From Candidatus Ornithospirochaeta avicola (GTDB taxonomy: Bacteria > Spirochaetota > Spirochaetia > Sphaerochaetales > Sphaerochaetaceae), in the NCBI GenBank assembly GCA_019113245.1, contig DXHU01000022.1, positions 1 to 42,158 on the forward strand: a stretch of 42,158 nucleotides of DNA, read 5' to 3'. Below the pieces are notes generated by a model that worked only from the letters and a program-made list of their open reading frames with translations, did not search any database and was not told the origin of the DNA. Shown one piece after another: positions 8,810-17,522 of this stretch; position 1 is the first letter of the stretch; each line of letters starts with the position of its first letter. The position numbers and the translations under genes were made by a program.

Positions 8810-9822
8810 CAGTATATGCTCCCGCTGTTTACAATAGGCTGCGCATCCTTGTTGCCGCACAGCACGACAAGGAGATTAGAAACCATCTGGGCCTTGCGCT
8901 CAGCATCAAGATCAACAATGTCCTTGCTCTTGAGCTCATCAAGAGCCATCTCGACCATCGATACTGCACCTTCGACAATCTTCCTCCTGGCTGCGATTAT
9001 CGCAACAGCCTGCTGGCGCTGCAGCATTGCCTGTGCTATCTCCTCAGAATACGCAATATGGTTGATTCTTACCTCAAGAACCTCAATTCCGGCACTCTCT
9101 ACCCTTTCCTGGAGGCTTGCCTTCATGTTCTCTGCAATCTCCTGAGAAGAGCCGCGGAGCGTCATCTCAGTCTCTCTGCTTGATTCATCCTCGCTCATAT
9201 CATCATAAGGATAGAGCCTAGAGATGTTTCTTATCACGCTGTCAGCCTGGTTTGAAAGATACTGCTTGTAGTCATCAACCATGAACACAGCCTTTGTCGG
9301 GTCAGTTATCTTCCAGATTACAACTGCACCGATCATGATTGGGTTTCCAAGCTTATCATTGACCTTCTGTATCCCGTTCACGAATGTCTGCACTTTCAGC
9401 GATACTGTCTTTCTTGTGCTATGGGGCATTCCTGTCTGCACTCCGATGGAAAGAGAGAGCGTTTTCTTCTTCTCCTCATCTTTTTCCTCATTCTTCCTGC
9501 AGTCATTTGCAATCACAAAAGGATTTACAAACCAGAACCCTTCATCCTTGAGCGTTCCATAATATGAGCCGAAGAGCGTGAATACATATGCCTCATTGGG
9601 CTTTACTGTCTTGAGCCCTGCCATAAGGATAGGAAACACAATCCATGCTATTATGAAGAGCACAAGGGATGTTATGAAAAGAGCGGAAGCCTCATCTGAT
9701 GATGAAGCATCAATGCAGCCGTACACAAAGAAGAGGGTGAATACACTAAGAGCCAGAATCAGCAGAACAAGTGCTTTATAACCATTTCTTGCCTTTACAG
9801 GCTTTTCTTTTACATCTGTCAT
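8809..9822 (-). CDS. SPFH/band 7 domain membrane protein
   Basis: 337 residues from the ATG at 9822. A TTG at 9834 is also possible, but the SD (AGGAG) is only 2 nt from it. Two N-terminal helices (about 14-38 and 46-70) are followed by an SPFH domain: [30 protein letters not shown], then [22 protein letters not shown], and the helical [27 protein letters not shown] segment. SPFH proteins form membrane-associated oligomers, often with proteases or in lipid microdomains; the role of this bacterial subgroup is not defined. It is preceded by a near-consensus promoter and overlaps the downstream Arc-type gene by one base. Confidence 0.9.
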   Translation of the reverse strand: MTDVKEKPVKARNGYKALVLLILALSVFTLFFVYGCIDASSSDEASALFITSLVLFIIAWIVFPILMAGLKTVKPNEAYVFTLFGSYYGTLKDEGFWFVNPFVIANDCRKNEEKDEEKKKTLSLSIGVQTGMPHSTRKTVSLKVQTFVNGIQKVNDKLGNPIMIGAVVIWKITDPTKAVFMVDDYKQYLSNQADSVIRNISRLYPYDDMSEDESSRETEMTLRGSSQEIAENMKASLQERVESAGIEVLEVRINHIAYSEEIAQAMLQRQQAVAIIAARRKIVEGAVSMVEMALDELKSKDIVDLDAERKAQMVSNLLVVLCGNKDAQPIVNSGSIY

Positions 9823-9850
9823 GTTTTCTTTCAATACTCCTTTATCTTTC

Positions 9851-9869
9851 TGATATCAAAAAGATATCA
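9851..9869. promoter_or_regulatory. Perfect inverted repeat over the -10 box of the SPFH promoter
   Basis: TGATATC-AAAAA-GATATCA is a perfect 7-5-7 inverted repeat covering the -10 hexamer (9861-9866) of the minus-strand promoter. Position and symmetry fit an operator. The Arc-type protein of the same operon is the obvious candidate ligand; that link is inference. Confidence 0.6.
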
Positions 9870-9889
9870 CCAAGAATACAGATTGTCAA
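9861..9889 (-). promoter_or_regulatory. Sigma-70 type promoter of the SPFH-Arc operon
   Basis: On the minus strand: -35 TTGACA (9884-9889), 17-bp spacer, -10 TATCTT (9861-9866). Predicted transcription start is near 9854, giving a leader of about 30 nt before the ATG at 9822. Confidence 0.7.
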
Positions 9890-9935
9890 TACTCTTCCCC
9901 TTGAGAGAAGAGACAAAATTGAGTATCCTCAGACT

Positions 9936-10856
9936 GTGATTAAAAAAAGAATTGAAGATGAGAAACTCCTTGAGCATCTCAAGAATATAGAGATGGATCA
10001 CAAGGAAATATATTTGCTTGCAGATGAAAGCATAAGGCTTTCAATAATAAGTGCTACAGAGATGGTCAATCAGGTCAAGGCCAACTTCTCGCTGGGGCTT
10101 CTTGAATCCTATATCCTTTCACAGGGCTACATTGCAGGAGCGCTTTTAAGCTCGACTGTAAAGGGAAACGACCGTGTGCTTCTTCAGCTTGAATGCGGGG
10201 GACCTGTAAAGGGCATGAGCATTGAAAGCTGGGCAAGCGGTGCTGTGCGCGGCTATCTTGCAACCAAGAGCATAGCACTTGAAAAGCCGCTTGAGAGCCT
10301 TGACACTTCCTTTCTCTACGGCCCAGGATTTTTAAGCGTGACAAAGATTCTTGAAGGCTCGAAGACTCCATTTACCGGTCAGGTGATGATGGAGTACGGC
10401 AATCTTGCAAAGGATCTTGCTCTGTATTTTACCCAGAGTGAACAGACCCCCTCGCTTTTCTATATAGACCTCTCATATGACGGGAGAGGAAACATCGATG
10501 GAGCTGGCGGCATATTCATCCAGGCTCTGCCATCTGCGGATGAGAAAACTCTTGAGGAAATCAACAGCATGAGTTTTTCTCCGCTTGCCAAGGCAATAAG
10601 GGACGGAGAAAAGATCAGCACTTACATAGAGCGTGAGTTCTCACGCTTTTCTGCACGTCTTATAAAGAAAAGCCTTGTCGGATTCTCATGCCCGTGTAGC
10701 AAACAAGGATTCTTGCCGTACATCAAAAGCATGATGGAGAAAAATGAAGAAGAGTTCCTCTCCTCCACTTTCCCCCTTGCTGTTGAATGCATCAACTGCG
10801 CAAGCACATATAGCTATACAAAAGAAGAGGTGTTAGCCCTCAGGGGGTCAAAATGA
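9936..10856 (+). CDS. hslO: Hsp33 redox-regulated chaperone
   Basis: 306 residues from GTG 9936. The core (IYLLADESIRLSIISATEMVNQ..., ALLSSTVKGNDRVLLQLECGGPVKGMSIES, GAVRGYL) is classic Hsp33. The C-terminal switch carries the four zinc cysteines as CPC...CINC. Under oxidation these form disulfides, zinc is lost and the cytoplasmic holdase is activated. The start is uncertain: the frame is open to 9771. GTG at 9936 gives an N-terminal extension (IKKRIEDEKLLEHL) that I recall in spirochaetal Hsp33 proteins; ATG at 9993 would give a 287-residue protein close to the E. coli length. It overlaps rlmKL by 4 bp (ATGA). Confidence 0.92.
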   Translation: MIKKRIEDEKLLEHLKNIEMDHKEIYLLADESIRLSIISATEMVNQVKANFSLGLLESYILSQGYIAGALLSSTVKGNDRVLLQLECGGPVKGMSIESWASGAVRGYLATKSIALEKPLESLDTSFLYGPGFLSVTKILEGSKTPFTGQVMMEYGNLAKDLALYFTQSEQTPSLFYIDLSYDGRGNIDGAGGIFIQALPSADEKTLEEINSMSFSPLAKAIRDGEKISTYIEREFSRFSARLIKKSLVGFSCPCSKQGFLPYIKSMMEKNEEEFLSSTFPLAVECINCASTYSYTKEEVLALRGSK

Positions 10857-13096
10857 TTTTCTTCGCACAGTGCCCGCTCAATATGGCAGATCTCTTAAGA
10901 AGTGAAGCTGAGAGATCAGGGGTAAAAAACATCAGGGAAAGCAAGGCCGGAATCGAGTTTGAAGCTACAAAGGAAGAGGCATACCGCTTTATATATTCAA
11001 CAAGGATTGCATCGCGGGTGCTTCTGGCAATCTATTTTGACCAGAGCGTCACATCATCTGATGAGCTTTACAATAAGACAAGGGAAATCCCTTGGCATGA
11101 ATATCTTGACTCATCAAAGAAAATCAAGGTCACATGCACTGCTGTAAAATGCCCTTATATAAAGAACACAGTATATGCTTCCCAGAAAGTCAAGGACGGA
11201 ATCTGCGACAGCATAAAGGAAAAAGAAGATGGTCTGAGACCGGATGTCGATGTAGACAATCCAGATATCACAATACATATTCATGCATCTGAGAAAAAGG
11301 TGATCTGGTATCTGGACTACTCAGGAGAAAATCTCTCTGTCAGAGGATGGAAGAAGGAAAGCACTCTTGCAACGATGAAAGAAAATCTTGCCGCGGCACT
11401 TCTATACCGATCTTCATGGTATAAGAGCGCAAGGGCAAAGGAATGCTTCACTCTCCTCGATCCCTTCTCAGGATCAGGAACCATTGCAATAGAGGCAGCA
11501 CAGATTGCTACAGATACTGCACCGGGACTTGGCAAAGAAGATTCAGCCTTTGCCTTTACGCGCCTTTTTGATTTCGATAATGCCCTTTTTGACAAAATCA
11601 AGAAAGAGGCAGAAGAGCTGAGAGAAGAAGGAAGGAAGAACTGCAGGGGAAGAATAATCGCATCTGACATCTCTCAGAAAGCATTGTCCTACACACAGAA
11701 GAATGCTGAGAATGCCGGTGTTTGGGATCTCATTGAGACAGTAGAGAAAGATTTCAGGAAATACAGCGAAAACGAGATTGAGAAAAGCGGATTCTGCTGT
11801 ATCGTCACAGATCCCCCGTATGGCGTGAGGATGAAGAGCGATGACATAGACAAGCTTTACAGCCAGTTCGGCTCAACACTCTCATCTGCATTCAAAGGCT
11901 GGGACTGCGCTATAATCACAGAAAACCAGGAAGTTCTTTCAAACATACCTTTAAAGGCAGAAAGAACAAACACTCTTTATAACGGAGAACTTACCTGCCA
12001 GATTGCGCATTACCATGTGTTTACTGATGAGGAAAGAGATGCTCTTGTAAGAAAAAAAGAGGAAGCAAGAGCAAAAAGGCTTGCAGAGCCCCTGTCCCCC
12101 GGAGCCCAGATGGCATTCAACCGCATTCAGAAGAACATGAAGAGCATTTATCCTGTAATGGAAAAAGAAAAAGTGACATGCTTCAGGCTTTATGATGCAG
12201 ACATGCCGGAATACTCTGCGGCAATCGATATATATGAGAACAAGTGGATAAACCTCTCAGAATACAAGGCTCCTGATACTATAAAAGAAGAGGATGCAAA
12301 GCGGCGCCTTGAAGAGCTGATTGCGGCAACCGAGAGGGCAACTGGAATTGACAGGGAAAACATATTCGTCAAGACAAGAAGCCGGATGAAGGGCGCAAGT
12401 CAGTACAAAAGGCTTGAAAGCAAGAACCATTTCTACATTGCGCATGAAAATGGACTAATTGTTCTTGTCAACTTTGAAGATTATCTGGACACAGGAATAT
12501 TCCTTGACCACAGAAAGGTAAGAAAGCTCATACAGGAAAAAAGCGATGGTAAGAGATTTTTAAATCTCTTCTGCTATACAGCAACTGCAACGCTTAACGC
12601 AATCAAGGGAGGAGCAGTCTCCACTGTAAGTGTTGACTCGTCGGCAACTTATCTTGACTGGGCTCTTGAGAATATGAAGATTAACAAGTTTACAACAAGC
12701 ATGGACAACTATTTCTACAAGTCAGATGTGATGGATTACCTTTATTCCACATATGACAAGTTCGATCTCATATTCCTTGATCCCCCTACTTTCTCGAACA
12801 GCAAGGACAGAGCAACTCTTGATGTGCAGAGAGACCATAAGAAGCTGATAAAGGCAGCGCTTATGCATCTTGCCCCGTCAGGGGAGCTCATATTCAGCAC
12901 CAACTACAGGAAATTCAAGATGGATGACGAGATTCTCTCAACATACTCAGTTCGCGATATAAGCGAGGAGACAATCGGAGAGGACTACAGGGACAGAAAG
13001 ATCCACAAGTGCTACATAATAAAGAAGAAAGTCAAGATAAAGCTTTCCGAGATTATCAGGAAGAAGAAGGACGATGGGCTTACTCTCAAATACTGA
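10853..13096 (+). CDS. rlmL: Bifunctional 23S rRNA (guanine) methyltransferase RlmK/RlmL
   Basis: 747 residues. The N-terminal THUMP region (about 45-150) is followed by the RlmL-like methyltransferase (SAM loop DPFSGSGT 203-210, catalytic DPPYG 320-324), which in E. coli makes m2G2445. The C-terminal RlmK-like domain has FLDHR (550-554), NLFCYTA (571-577) and LDPPTFSNS (642-650) and corresponds to the m7G2069 activity. Both halves are complete, and the length is somewhat above the ~700 of E. coli. It sits in an overlapping run: 4 bp with hslO and 23 bp with the Crp/Fnr gene. Confidence 0.94.
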   Translation: MIFFAQCPLNMADLLRSEAERSGVKNIRESKAGIEFEATKEEAYRFIYSTRIASRVLLAIYFDQSVTSSDELYNKTREIPWHEYLDSSKKIKVTCTAVKCPYIKNTVYASQKVKDGICDSIKEKEDGLRPDVDVDNPDITIHIHASEKKVIWYLDYSGENLSVRGWKKESTLATMKENLAAALLYRSSWYKSARAKECFTLLDPFSGSGTIAIEAAQIATDTAPGLGKEDSAFAFTRLFDFDNALFDKIKKEAEELREEGRKNCRGRIIASDISQKALSYTQKNAENAGVWDLIETVEKDFRKYSENEIEKSGFCCIVTDPPYGVRMKSDDIDKLYSQFGSTLSSAFKGWDCAIITENQEVLSNIPLKAERTNTLYNGELTCQIAHYHVFTDEERDALVRKKEEARAKRLAEPLSPGAQMAFNRIQKNMKSIYPVMEKEKVTCFRLYDADMPEYSAAIDIYENKWINLSEYKAPDTIKEEDAKRRLEELIAATERATGIDRENIFVKTRSRMKGASQYKRLESKNHFYIAHENGLIVLVNFEDYLDTGIFLDHRKVRKLIQEKSDGKRFLNLFCYTATATLNAIKGGAVSTVSVDSSATYLDWALENMKINKFTTSMDNYFYKSDVMDYLYSTYDKFDLIFLDPPTFSNSKDRATLDVQRDHKKLIKAALMHLAPSGELIFSTNYRKFKMDDEILSTYSVRDISEETIGEDYRDRKIHKCYIIKKKVKIKLSEIIRKKKDDGLTLKY

Positions 13097-13691
13097 CACT
13101 CTCTTTTCCTCTCTCACAGAAGACGAAGTTAAGAAAATCATAAGAGAGGAAAGATTTTACAAGAAAGGCTCTGTGATAATCAGGGCCCAGGAGAAGAATA
13201 CATCTGTGATGTTCGTAAAATCCGGACTGCTGAAGATTACAAGAATAAGTGCGGATGGAAATGAGAACACTGTATCCCTTGCTGAAAGCGGGGATGTCTT
13301 TGCAGAGGCCTTCTCCATCCTTGAAAGAGAAAGCCCTGTAGAGATTTCTGCCATCCAAGACTCATCTGTTGTGTTTTTGGACACGGCAGAGATAAAGAAG
13401 AACATAAAAGCTGTAAACAACCTTTTAAAGATCCTTGCAGAGAGAAACCTGTATCTGACAAAGAGGATTGAACACCTTATGGAAAAGAGCATAAAGGACA
13501 AGGTCCTTTCACTTTTAAAAGAAGAATCAGAGCGTAAGGGATGCAGGACCATAAGGCTCTCTTATAACAGGGAAGAGATGGCAAGGTACCTTTCTACAGA
13601 CCGCTCTGCCCTCTCTGCAGTCCTTTCAAGGATGAAGAAAGAGGGCATGATTAATTACAGAAAAAACGAATTCACACTGCTTGAGATTTGA
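13074..13691 (+). CDS. Crp/Fnr-family transcriptional regulator
   Basis: 205 residues. An N-terminal cyclic-nucleotide-binding-type beta barrel (about 25-115, FYKKGSVIIRAQEKNTSVMFVKSGLLKI, ESGDVFAEAFSI) leads through a dimer helix (about 120-145) to a winged helix-turn-helix (about 165-200, SYNREEMARYLSTDRSALSAVLSRMKKEGMI). It lacks the N-terminal Cys cluster of FNR and the RxS cAMP-binding pattern of CRP, so the ligand is unknown. The start lies 23 bp inside rlmKL, after AAGGA. Its 3' end overlaps the convergent YhhN-like gene by 20 bp. Confidence 0.9.
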   Translation: MGLLSNTDTLFSSLTEDEVKKIIREERFYKKGSVIIRAQEKNTSVMFVKSGLLKITRISADGNENTVSLAESGDVFAEAFSILERESPVEISAIQDSSVVFLDTAEIKKNIKAVNNLLKILAERNLYLTKRIEHLMEKSIKDKVLSLLKEESERKGCRTIRLSYNREEMARYLSTDRSALSAVLSRMKKEGMINYRKNEFTLLEI

Positions 13692-14334
13692 GCAGTATAG
13701 AAGAAAGAATAAGCGCATTTGCCGCAATGTAGCTCATCATTATGAGAACCTCATTGGAAATGCTGCTGTCAACCTTTCTCATGCGGTAGATTACTAGAGA
13801 GTCAGAGAACGCATATGATATGCATCCGAGAAGAGCAATAATACGCGCAATCCAGATACCGTTCCAGCTTGCGCTTCCTGCGGCAACAGCAAGGGCTGAT
13901 ACAAATGAAATATATACTGCGTACTTGATCCAGTCCTTCTCCTTTTTGTCTATCACTAAGCTCTCAAAGAGCGCTTTATGAAGCAGGTAGCAGATTCCAA
14001 GATAAAGCACAAAAAGAGGGAAAGAGAAACCAGAGAGAAGGAAATATACTATATATGCAACATGCCCGAATGCAAATGAGAGCACGCCGGCAAAGAAAAT
14101 CTCCTTTGCCCTGAATTCAAGAAACACATCTCCAATGGTATAGAAGAAAAGGGCCGCCGTTATAAAGTGCCAGTTTGAAATTACAAGTGACAGCGATGAG
14201 GCAACAGATAAAAACAGAGCAAAAAGAGATGGAATTATAAGGGCCTTGCTGACTGATTTCATGACTTCCCATTTTTTCACAAGGCAAGTAAAGTGAAGTG
14301 CAATTACGATTATGAAGAAAACTAGAGCGCCCAT
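13672..14334 (-). CDS. YhhN/TMEM86-family membrane protein (lysoplasmalogenase-like)
   Basis: 220 residues with about eight hydrophobic helices and little else. The pattern FYTIGDVFLEF, FAFGHVAYIVYFL and CISYAFSDSLVIYRM matches the YhhN family, where conserved Asp residues (in IGDVFL and SDSLV) are proposed catalytic residues. Animal TMEM86B hydrolyses lysoplasmalogen; bacterial members are less well characterised. It starts 2 bp after the Fic stop with AGGA as a possible SD, so the two are probably cotranscribed. Confidence 0.8.
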   Translation of the reverse strand: MGALVFFIIVIALHFTCLVKKWEVMKSVSKALIIPSLFALFLSVASSLSLVISNWHFITAALFFYTIGDVFLEFRAKEIFFAGVLSFAFGHVAYIVYFLLSGFSFPLFVLYLGICYLLHKALFESLVIDKKEKDWIKYAVYISFVSALAVAAGSASWNGIWIARIIALLGCISYAFSDSLVIYRMRKVDSSISNEVLIMMSYIAANALILSSILLKSQAV

Positions 14335-14336
14335 AC

Positions 14337-15107
14337 TCAGTCCTCCTTTCTGATTATTATTTCCTCAAGCACGTCAACAAGAGGCTGGTAGTCTCCCTCA
14401 ATTGCCGCTATGTTCGCTTCAAGGAAATTATCTGCATCCGCATTCTCCCAGTGAATCTCATAGCCGGCATTCAGGGCAAGAGTTGTAAAGAAGAAGCGGC
14501 TTGTGCGTCCGTTTCCCTCCATGAATGGATGAAGAGCTTCAACTTCACCCATGAAATATGCAAGCTCGTTGATAAAATCATCCTGATCCTCAAGGTCTTT
14601 CAAATATGATGCATCAGAAAGCTTTCTGAAGATCTCCTGCCCCATTTTCTCTATGTACTCAGGACGGCAGAACTCCGTCTTCTTGCTTATGCTTTTTGTC
14701 CTGATTGCTCCGGCAGACGGATATATGTCCCCGAAAAAGACTGAGTGCAGTCTCCTCAGATAACCGAAGTCTGTTACAACATCATCCTGCCCTTTTTCAA
14801 GAAGCTCACATATTCTCACAGATGAGATGAACATCTCAGCCTTCTTCAGAAGACTTTTGTCCTTTATATTGAAATAGTTGACAAGGCACCTTGTATCAGG
14901 ATAGAGAGAAAACTCATCAAAAGATGCATCATAACTGTCAGAAAGATTCATCCTCTTTTTGTAGTCTTCAATTGCATCATCGGCACTCTCATCGCCTTCC
15001 AGTATCTTTGTAAACAGCTGTTCAGAAAGCTGCGGGAAATCAAGGCCGTCAAAATCGTAACCGAATCTGAGATAGCCTATACAGGATTCCACATACCTGT
15101 CCTTCAT
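14337..15107 (-). CDS. Fic-domain protein (predicted AMP transferase)
   Basis: 256 residues. The Fic core has VFFGDIYPSAGAIRT (about 123-137) and the complete active-site motif HPFMEGNGRTSR (193-204), with catalytic His193. Such proteins usually transfer AMP from ATP to a hydroxyl side chain of a target protein. Residues 1-52, with a DDAIEDYKKRM-like helix, resemble a fused VbhA-type antitoxin segment, but I see no canonical [S/T]xxxE[G/N] inhibitory motif there: GYLRFG sits where it would be expected. No separate antitoxin is encoded beside it. The SD is weak (AGGTTTGAATAAAT-ATG). It is probably cotranscribed with the YhhN-like gene. Confidence 0.9.
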   Translation of the reverse strand: MKDRYVESCIGYLRFGYDFDGLDFPQLSEQLFTKILEGDESADDAIEDYKKRMNLSDSYDASFDEFSLYPDTRCLVNYFNIKDKSLLKKAEMFISSVRICELLEKGQDDVVTDFGYLRRLHSVFFGDIYPSAGAIRTKSISKKTEFCRPEYIEKMGQEIFRKLSDASYLKDLEDQDDFINELAYFMGEVEALHPFMEGNGRTSRFFFTTLALNAGYEIHWENADADNFLEANIAAIEGDYQPLVDVLEEIIIRKED

Positions 15108-15253
15108 ATTTATTCAAACCTCAAACAATCTTTTTCAGATAATTAACTCTATCATATTAAAAGCACTTTGTCATTTAGAATGCTTTCCCACTCTTTGCTG
15201 CTCTGTTTACCAAAAACATAGATTCTAAACGCATTATGCTGTCTTTCTCCTGA

Positions 15254-16339
15254 TTATTTTGAGCCTTTCTTCCTTTCAAGCTCTAAAAATGTTTTTATGA
15301 GTGATTTAACCATTGAGGATACTACCTTTTTCTCCTCGCTGCTCAGCTTCATATAGAGCTTTGCCATCCTCGGAGCATCTGTGAGTACCTTCTTTGAATA
15401 TCCAACAAAATCCTTGTACCCAGCCTTCTCATAAAGAGAAAAAAGAATTTCTGTAAACTTCATGCGCTCTGCAATTGTCACTTTCTCAAGCCATGCTGAA
15501 ACTGTACGGTCAAAGAAAAGAGAGTGCCTGTCTCTCTTTTCAAGATAGCAAAAACTTCTGCCGTCAAAGAGCCATGAATAAGGATCGTGCTGAAAGATAG
15601 AAAAATAGGATGATGCGATTACAGAGTACTCTTCAGCATGCTCCATTATCATGCCAATCATGCTGCTTGACGGGACATATGTCATTATTCTGTCTTCACA
15701 CTTCTTCATTTTCAGTGCTGTCGGAGATGCGGGAAGAAAACCAGGGCCGTCAAAATTGTACACACCTTTCACTTTTTTCTTGACGCTTTCTGAAGAATTC
15801 AAAAAAGAGAAGACTGCAAGGTTTCCACCCTTGCTGTGTCCGGTAAGCACTATCTCATCATCATACTTTCCTGCTATCCTCTTCAAATACAGGGTGGCAA
15901 AATGCTGAGAAGGGACACGCTTCATATAGGATGTCTCAAAATCCTCCTTCCATCCAGCAAGGGATAAATCCGTGCCCTTAAAGCATATGATGCTCAGTCC
16001 TCCCCCGTGAAGCGTGAATGAATAATACTGGACTGCCTTTGCTGATGAAAAAAGGTTGACCGAATCCGTGAGCAGAAGATTCATGTACCTCGGACAGTGA
16101 GAGATTGAGAGAAGAAAGCGGTAATCATTTTTCCTGCTTCTCCAGTTCTCTGCCTTGTCCCCGTCAGAAAGGACTCTCTCTACTGCTTGAGAAAGCATTA
16201 TGCTCTCGCTTTCTTTCACATACGCAGAAAAGCGGATATACACAAGATTGCTTAAAACAAAGTAATCCTCTTCTTTAAAAGGAAGGACCTCAAAACTGAG
16301 GTCCCCTGTAGTTTTCAGATAATCAAAAAGCGTTTCCAC
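15254..16339 (-). CDS. DUF2974 (Mbeg1-like) alpha/beta hydrolase, lipase-like
   Basis: 361 residues. The nucleophile elbow GHSKGGN (167-173, Ser169) follows a CFKGTD segment (119-124) and precedes VYNFDGPGF (193-201), the arrangement seen in DUF2974/Mbeg1-like proteins related to class 3 lipases. No signal peptide, so cytoplasmic. Substrate unknown; lipid ester hydrolysis is inferred from the fold. The gene starts 4 bp downstream of the outer-membrane barrel gene and is probably transcribed from that promoter. Confidence 0.85.
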   Translation of the reverse strand: METLFDYLKTTGDLSFEVLPFKEEDYFVLSNLVYIRFSAYVKESESIMLSQAVERVLSDGDKAENWRSRKNDYRFLLSISHCPRYMNLLLTDSVNLFSSAKAVQYYSFTLHGGGLSIICFKGTDLSLAGWKEDFETSYMKRVPSQHFATLYLKRIAGKYDDEIVLTGHSKGGNLAVFSFLNSSESVKKKVKGVYNFDGPGFLPASPTALKMKKCEDRIMTYVPSSSMIGMIMEHAEEYSVIASSYFSIFQHDPYSWLFDGRSFCYLEKRDRHSLFFDRTVSAWLEKVTIAERMKFTEILFSLYEKAGYKDFVGYSKKVLTDAPRMAKLYMKLSSEEKKVVSSMVKSLIKTFLELERKKGSK

Positions 16340-16343
16340 TTTC

Positions 16344-17345
16344 TCAGAATGTGAAGCCCATCACAAGACCGGCATCAACAACATGAGTCATTGACGGGAG
16401 CATGAAGCGGTATACACCCTCAAGTCCGAGTGAGAAGCATGAACCCATGTAGAATCTCATTCCGAGAGCACCCTGTACGAATGCAGCACTCTGGAAAGTC
16501 GCATCTCCAATCTTGAAGTCCTTGAGCTTATAATCCTGTCCGATTGTTCCCTCTTTCTCTCCGTTATACATTCCGGCTCCTCCACCTACTCCCAAATTGA
16601 GGTTGAAGAATCCAGCGCGTACATCTGCTGTGAACATAAGTGCTGTCATCAGTGATGCATCATAGTTGTCAATGTCAAAGAATTCCTTTGCACTTGTAAA
16701 GAGATCCTTTACAGCAATCACATTCACGAGATTTCCTTCAATGTCCCATCTGAGGCCGAAGCCGAAGTTATCACCGACTGTGATGATGTTTGCAAAGTCG
16801 AAGCTGAGAGTTGCTCCAACATATGGATCGAATTTGAAATTCTCGTAATCAACAGGCAATAGCATTGAGCCTTTCATGAGGAGGCTGAATGCGAAACGGC
16901 TTTCATCCTCATCTGCAACAGCAACCGGATCTAGAGCTGCAGGCTCAAGAACAGCTGTCTCCTCAGCAGGTGTTATAACAGGAGCTGCAGTCTCCTGCTG
17001 AGCAGGTGCCTCCTCTTCTGCTGGAACAACTTCCTCCTCTACAGGAAGAACAAGAAGAGCCTCTGCTGTTGATGAAGCTGTTTCTGACCAGTTGATTGCA
17101 TCGTACGAGCGCTCAAGATATAGAGTATGGTCTGAATAAGGATCAAGACCAGTTGCGGTATATTCAGAAATGTCTGCAGAGACAACTGTCCAGCCGTCAT
17201 CAAGAGTGCCATCCAGCTGGTAGCGGTAATACTGGACTTCTGGATCATCGAGAAGCCACTGCCATGTTACATTCATCTCCTGTGCTGCAAAGAGAGCTAC
17301 AACAGAGAACAGTAAAACAGATAAAGTCAATAAAATCTTTTTCAT
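16344..17345 (-). CDS. Outer membrane beta-barrel protein with N-terminal fibronectin III-like domain
   Basis: 333 residues: signal peptide 1-20 (MKKILLTLSVLLFSVVALFA), then a fibronectin type III-like domain (about 22-95, WQWLLDDPEVQYYRYQLDG, YTATGLDPYSDHTLYLERSYD). An acidic Pro/Glu/Ala linker (about 98-145) leads to a beta-barrel of alternating hydrophobic strands ending in the aromatic GFTF. The terminal Phe is the usual barrel-assembly signal. Its ligand is unknown. A near-consensus promoter (-35 overlapped by an inverted repeat) lies upstream. Confidence 0.8.
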   Translation of the reverse strand: MKKILLTLSVLLFSVVALFAAQEMNVTWQWLLDDPEVQYYRYQLDGTLDDGWTVVSADISEYTATGLDPYSDHTLYLERSYDAINWSETASSTAEALLVLPVEEEVVPAEEEAPAQQETAAPVITPAEETAVLEPAALDPVAVADEDESRFAFSLLMKGSMLLPVDYENFKFDPYVGATLSFDFANIITVGDNFGFGLRWDIEGNLVNVIAVKDLFTSAKEFFDIDNYDASLMTALMFTADVRAGFFNLNLGVGGGAGMYNGEKEGTIGQDYKLKDFKIGDATFQSAAFVQGALGMRFYMGSCFSLGLEGVYRFMLPSMTHVVDAGLVMGFTF

Positions 17346-17383
17346 AGGATAAACTAAGCTCCTTTTTCTGTCGTCTTTGTATC

Positions 17384-17413
17384 ATTTTAGCCTAAAGGAG
17401 GCAATACTATCAA
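17384..17413 (-). promoter_or_regulatory. Sigma-70 type promoter of the OM barrel gene
   Basis: On the minus strand: -35 TTGATA (17408-17413), 18-bp spacer, -10 TAAAAT (17384-17389), about 40 bp before the start codon. Confidence 0.65.
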
Positions 17414-17430
17414 GGAAAAAGTAATGCCTC
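17398..17430. promoter_or_regulatory. 11-bp inverted repeat overlapping the OM barrel promoter
   Basis: GAGGCAATACT (17398-17408) and AGTAATGCCTC (17420-17430) pair with one mismatch around an 11-nt loop. It lies between divergent genes, so it is not a normal terminator. It covers the spacer and -35 box of the minus-strand promoter and may be an operator. Confidence 0.5.
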
Positions 17431-17475
17431 TTAATCAATTGTTCCAAACCCATTGGAAAGAAAATCATCCCCTGT

Positions 17476-17505
17476 TTGAACAAACTCGGGAAAAATATAT
17501 ATAAT
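17476..17505 (+). promoter_or_regulatory. Sigma-70 type promoter of the YitT-family gene
   Basis: -35 TTGAAC (17476-17481), 18-bp spacer, -10 TATAAT (17500-17505). The SD GGAGG (17513-17517) sits 5 nt before the ATG. Confidence 0.65.
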
Positions 17506-17522
17506 ACCCGCTGGAGGATAAG

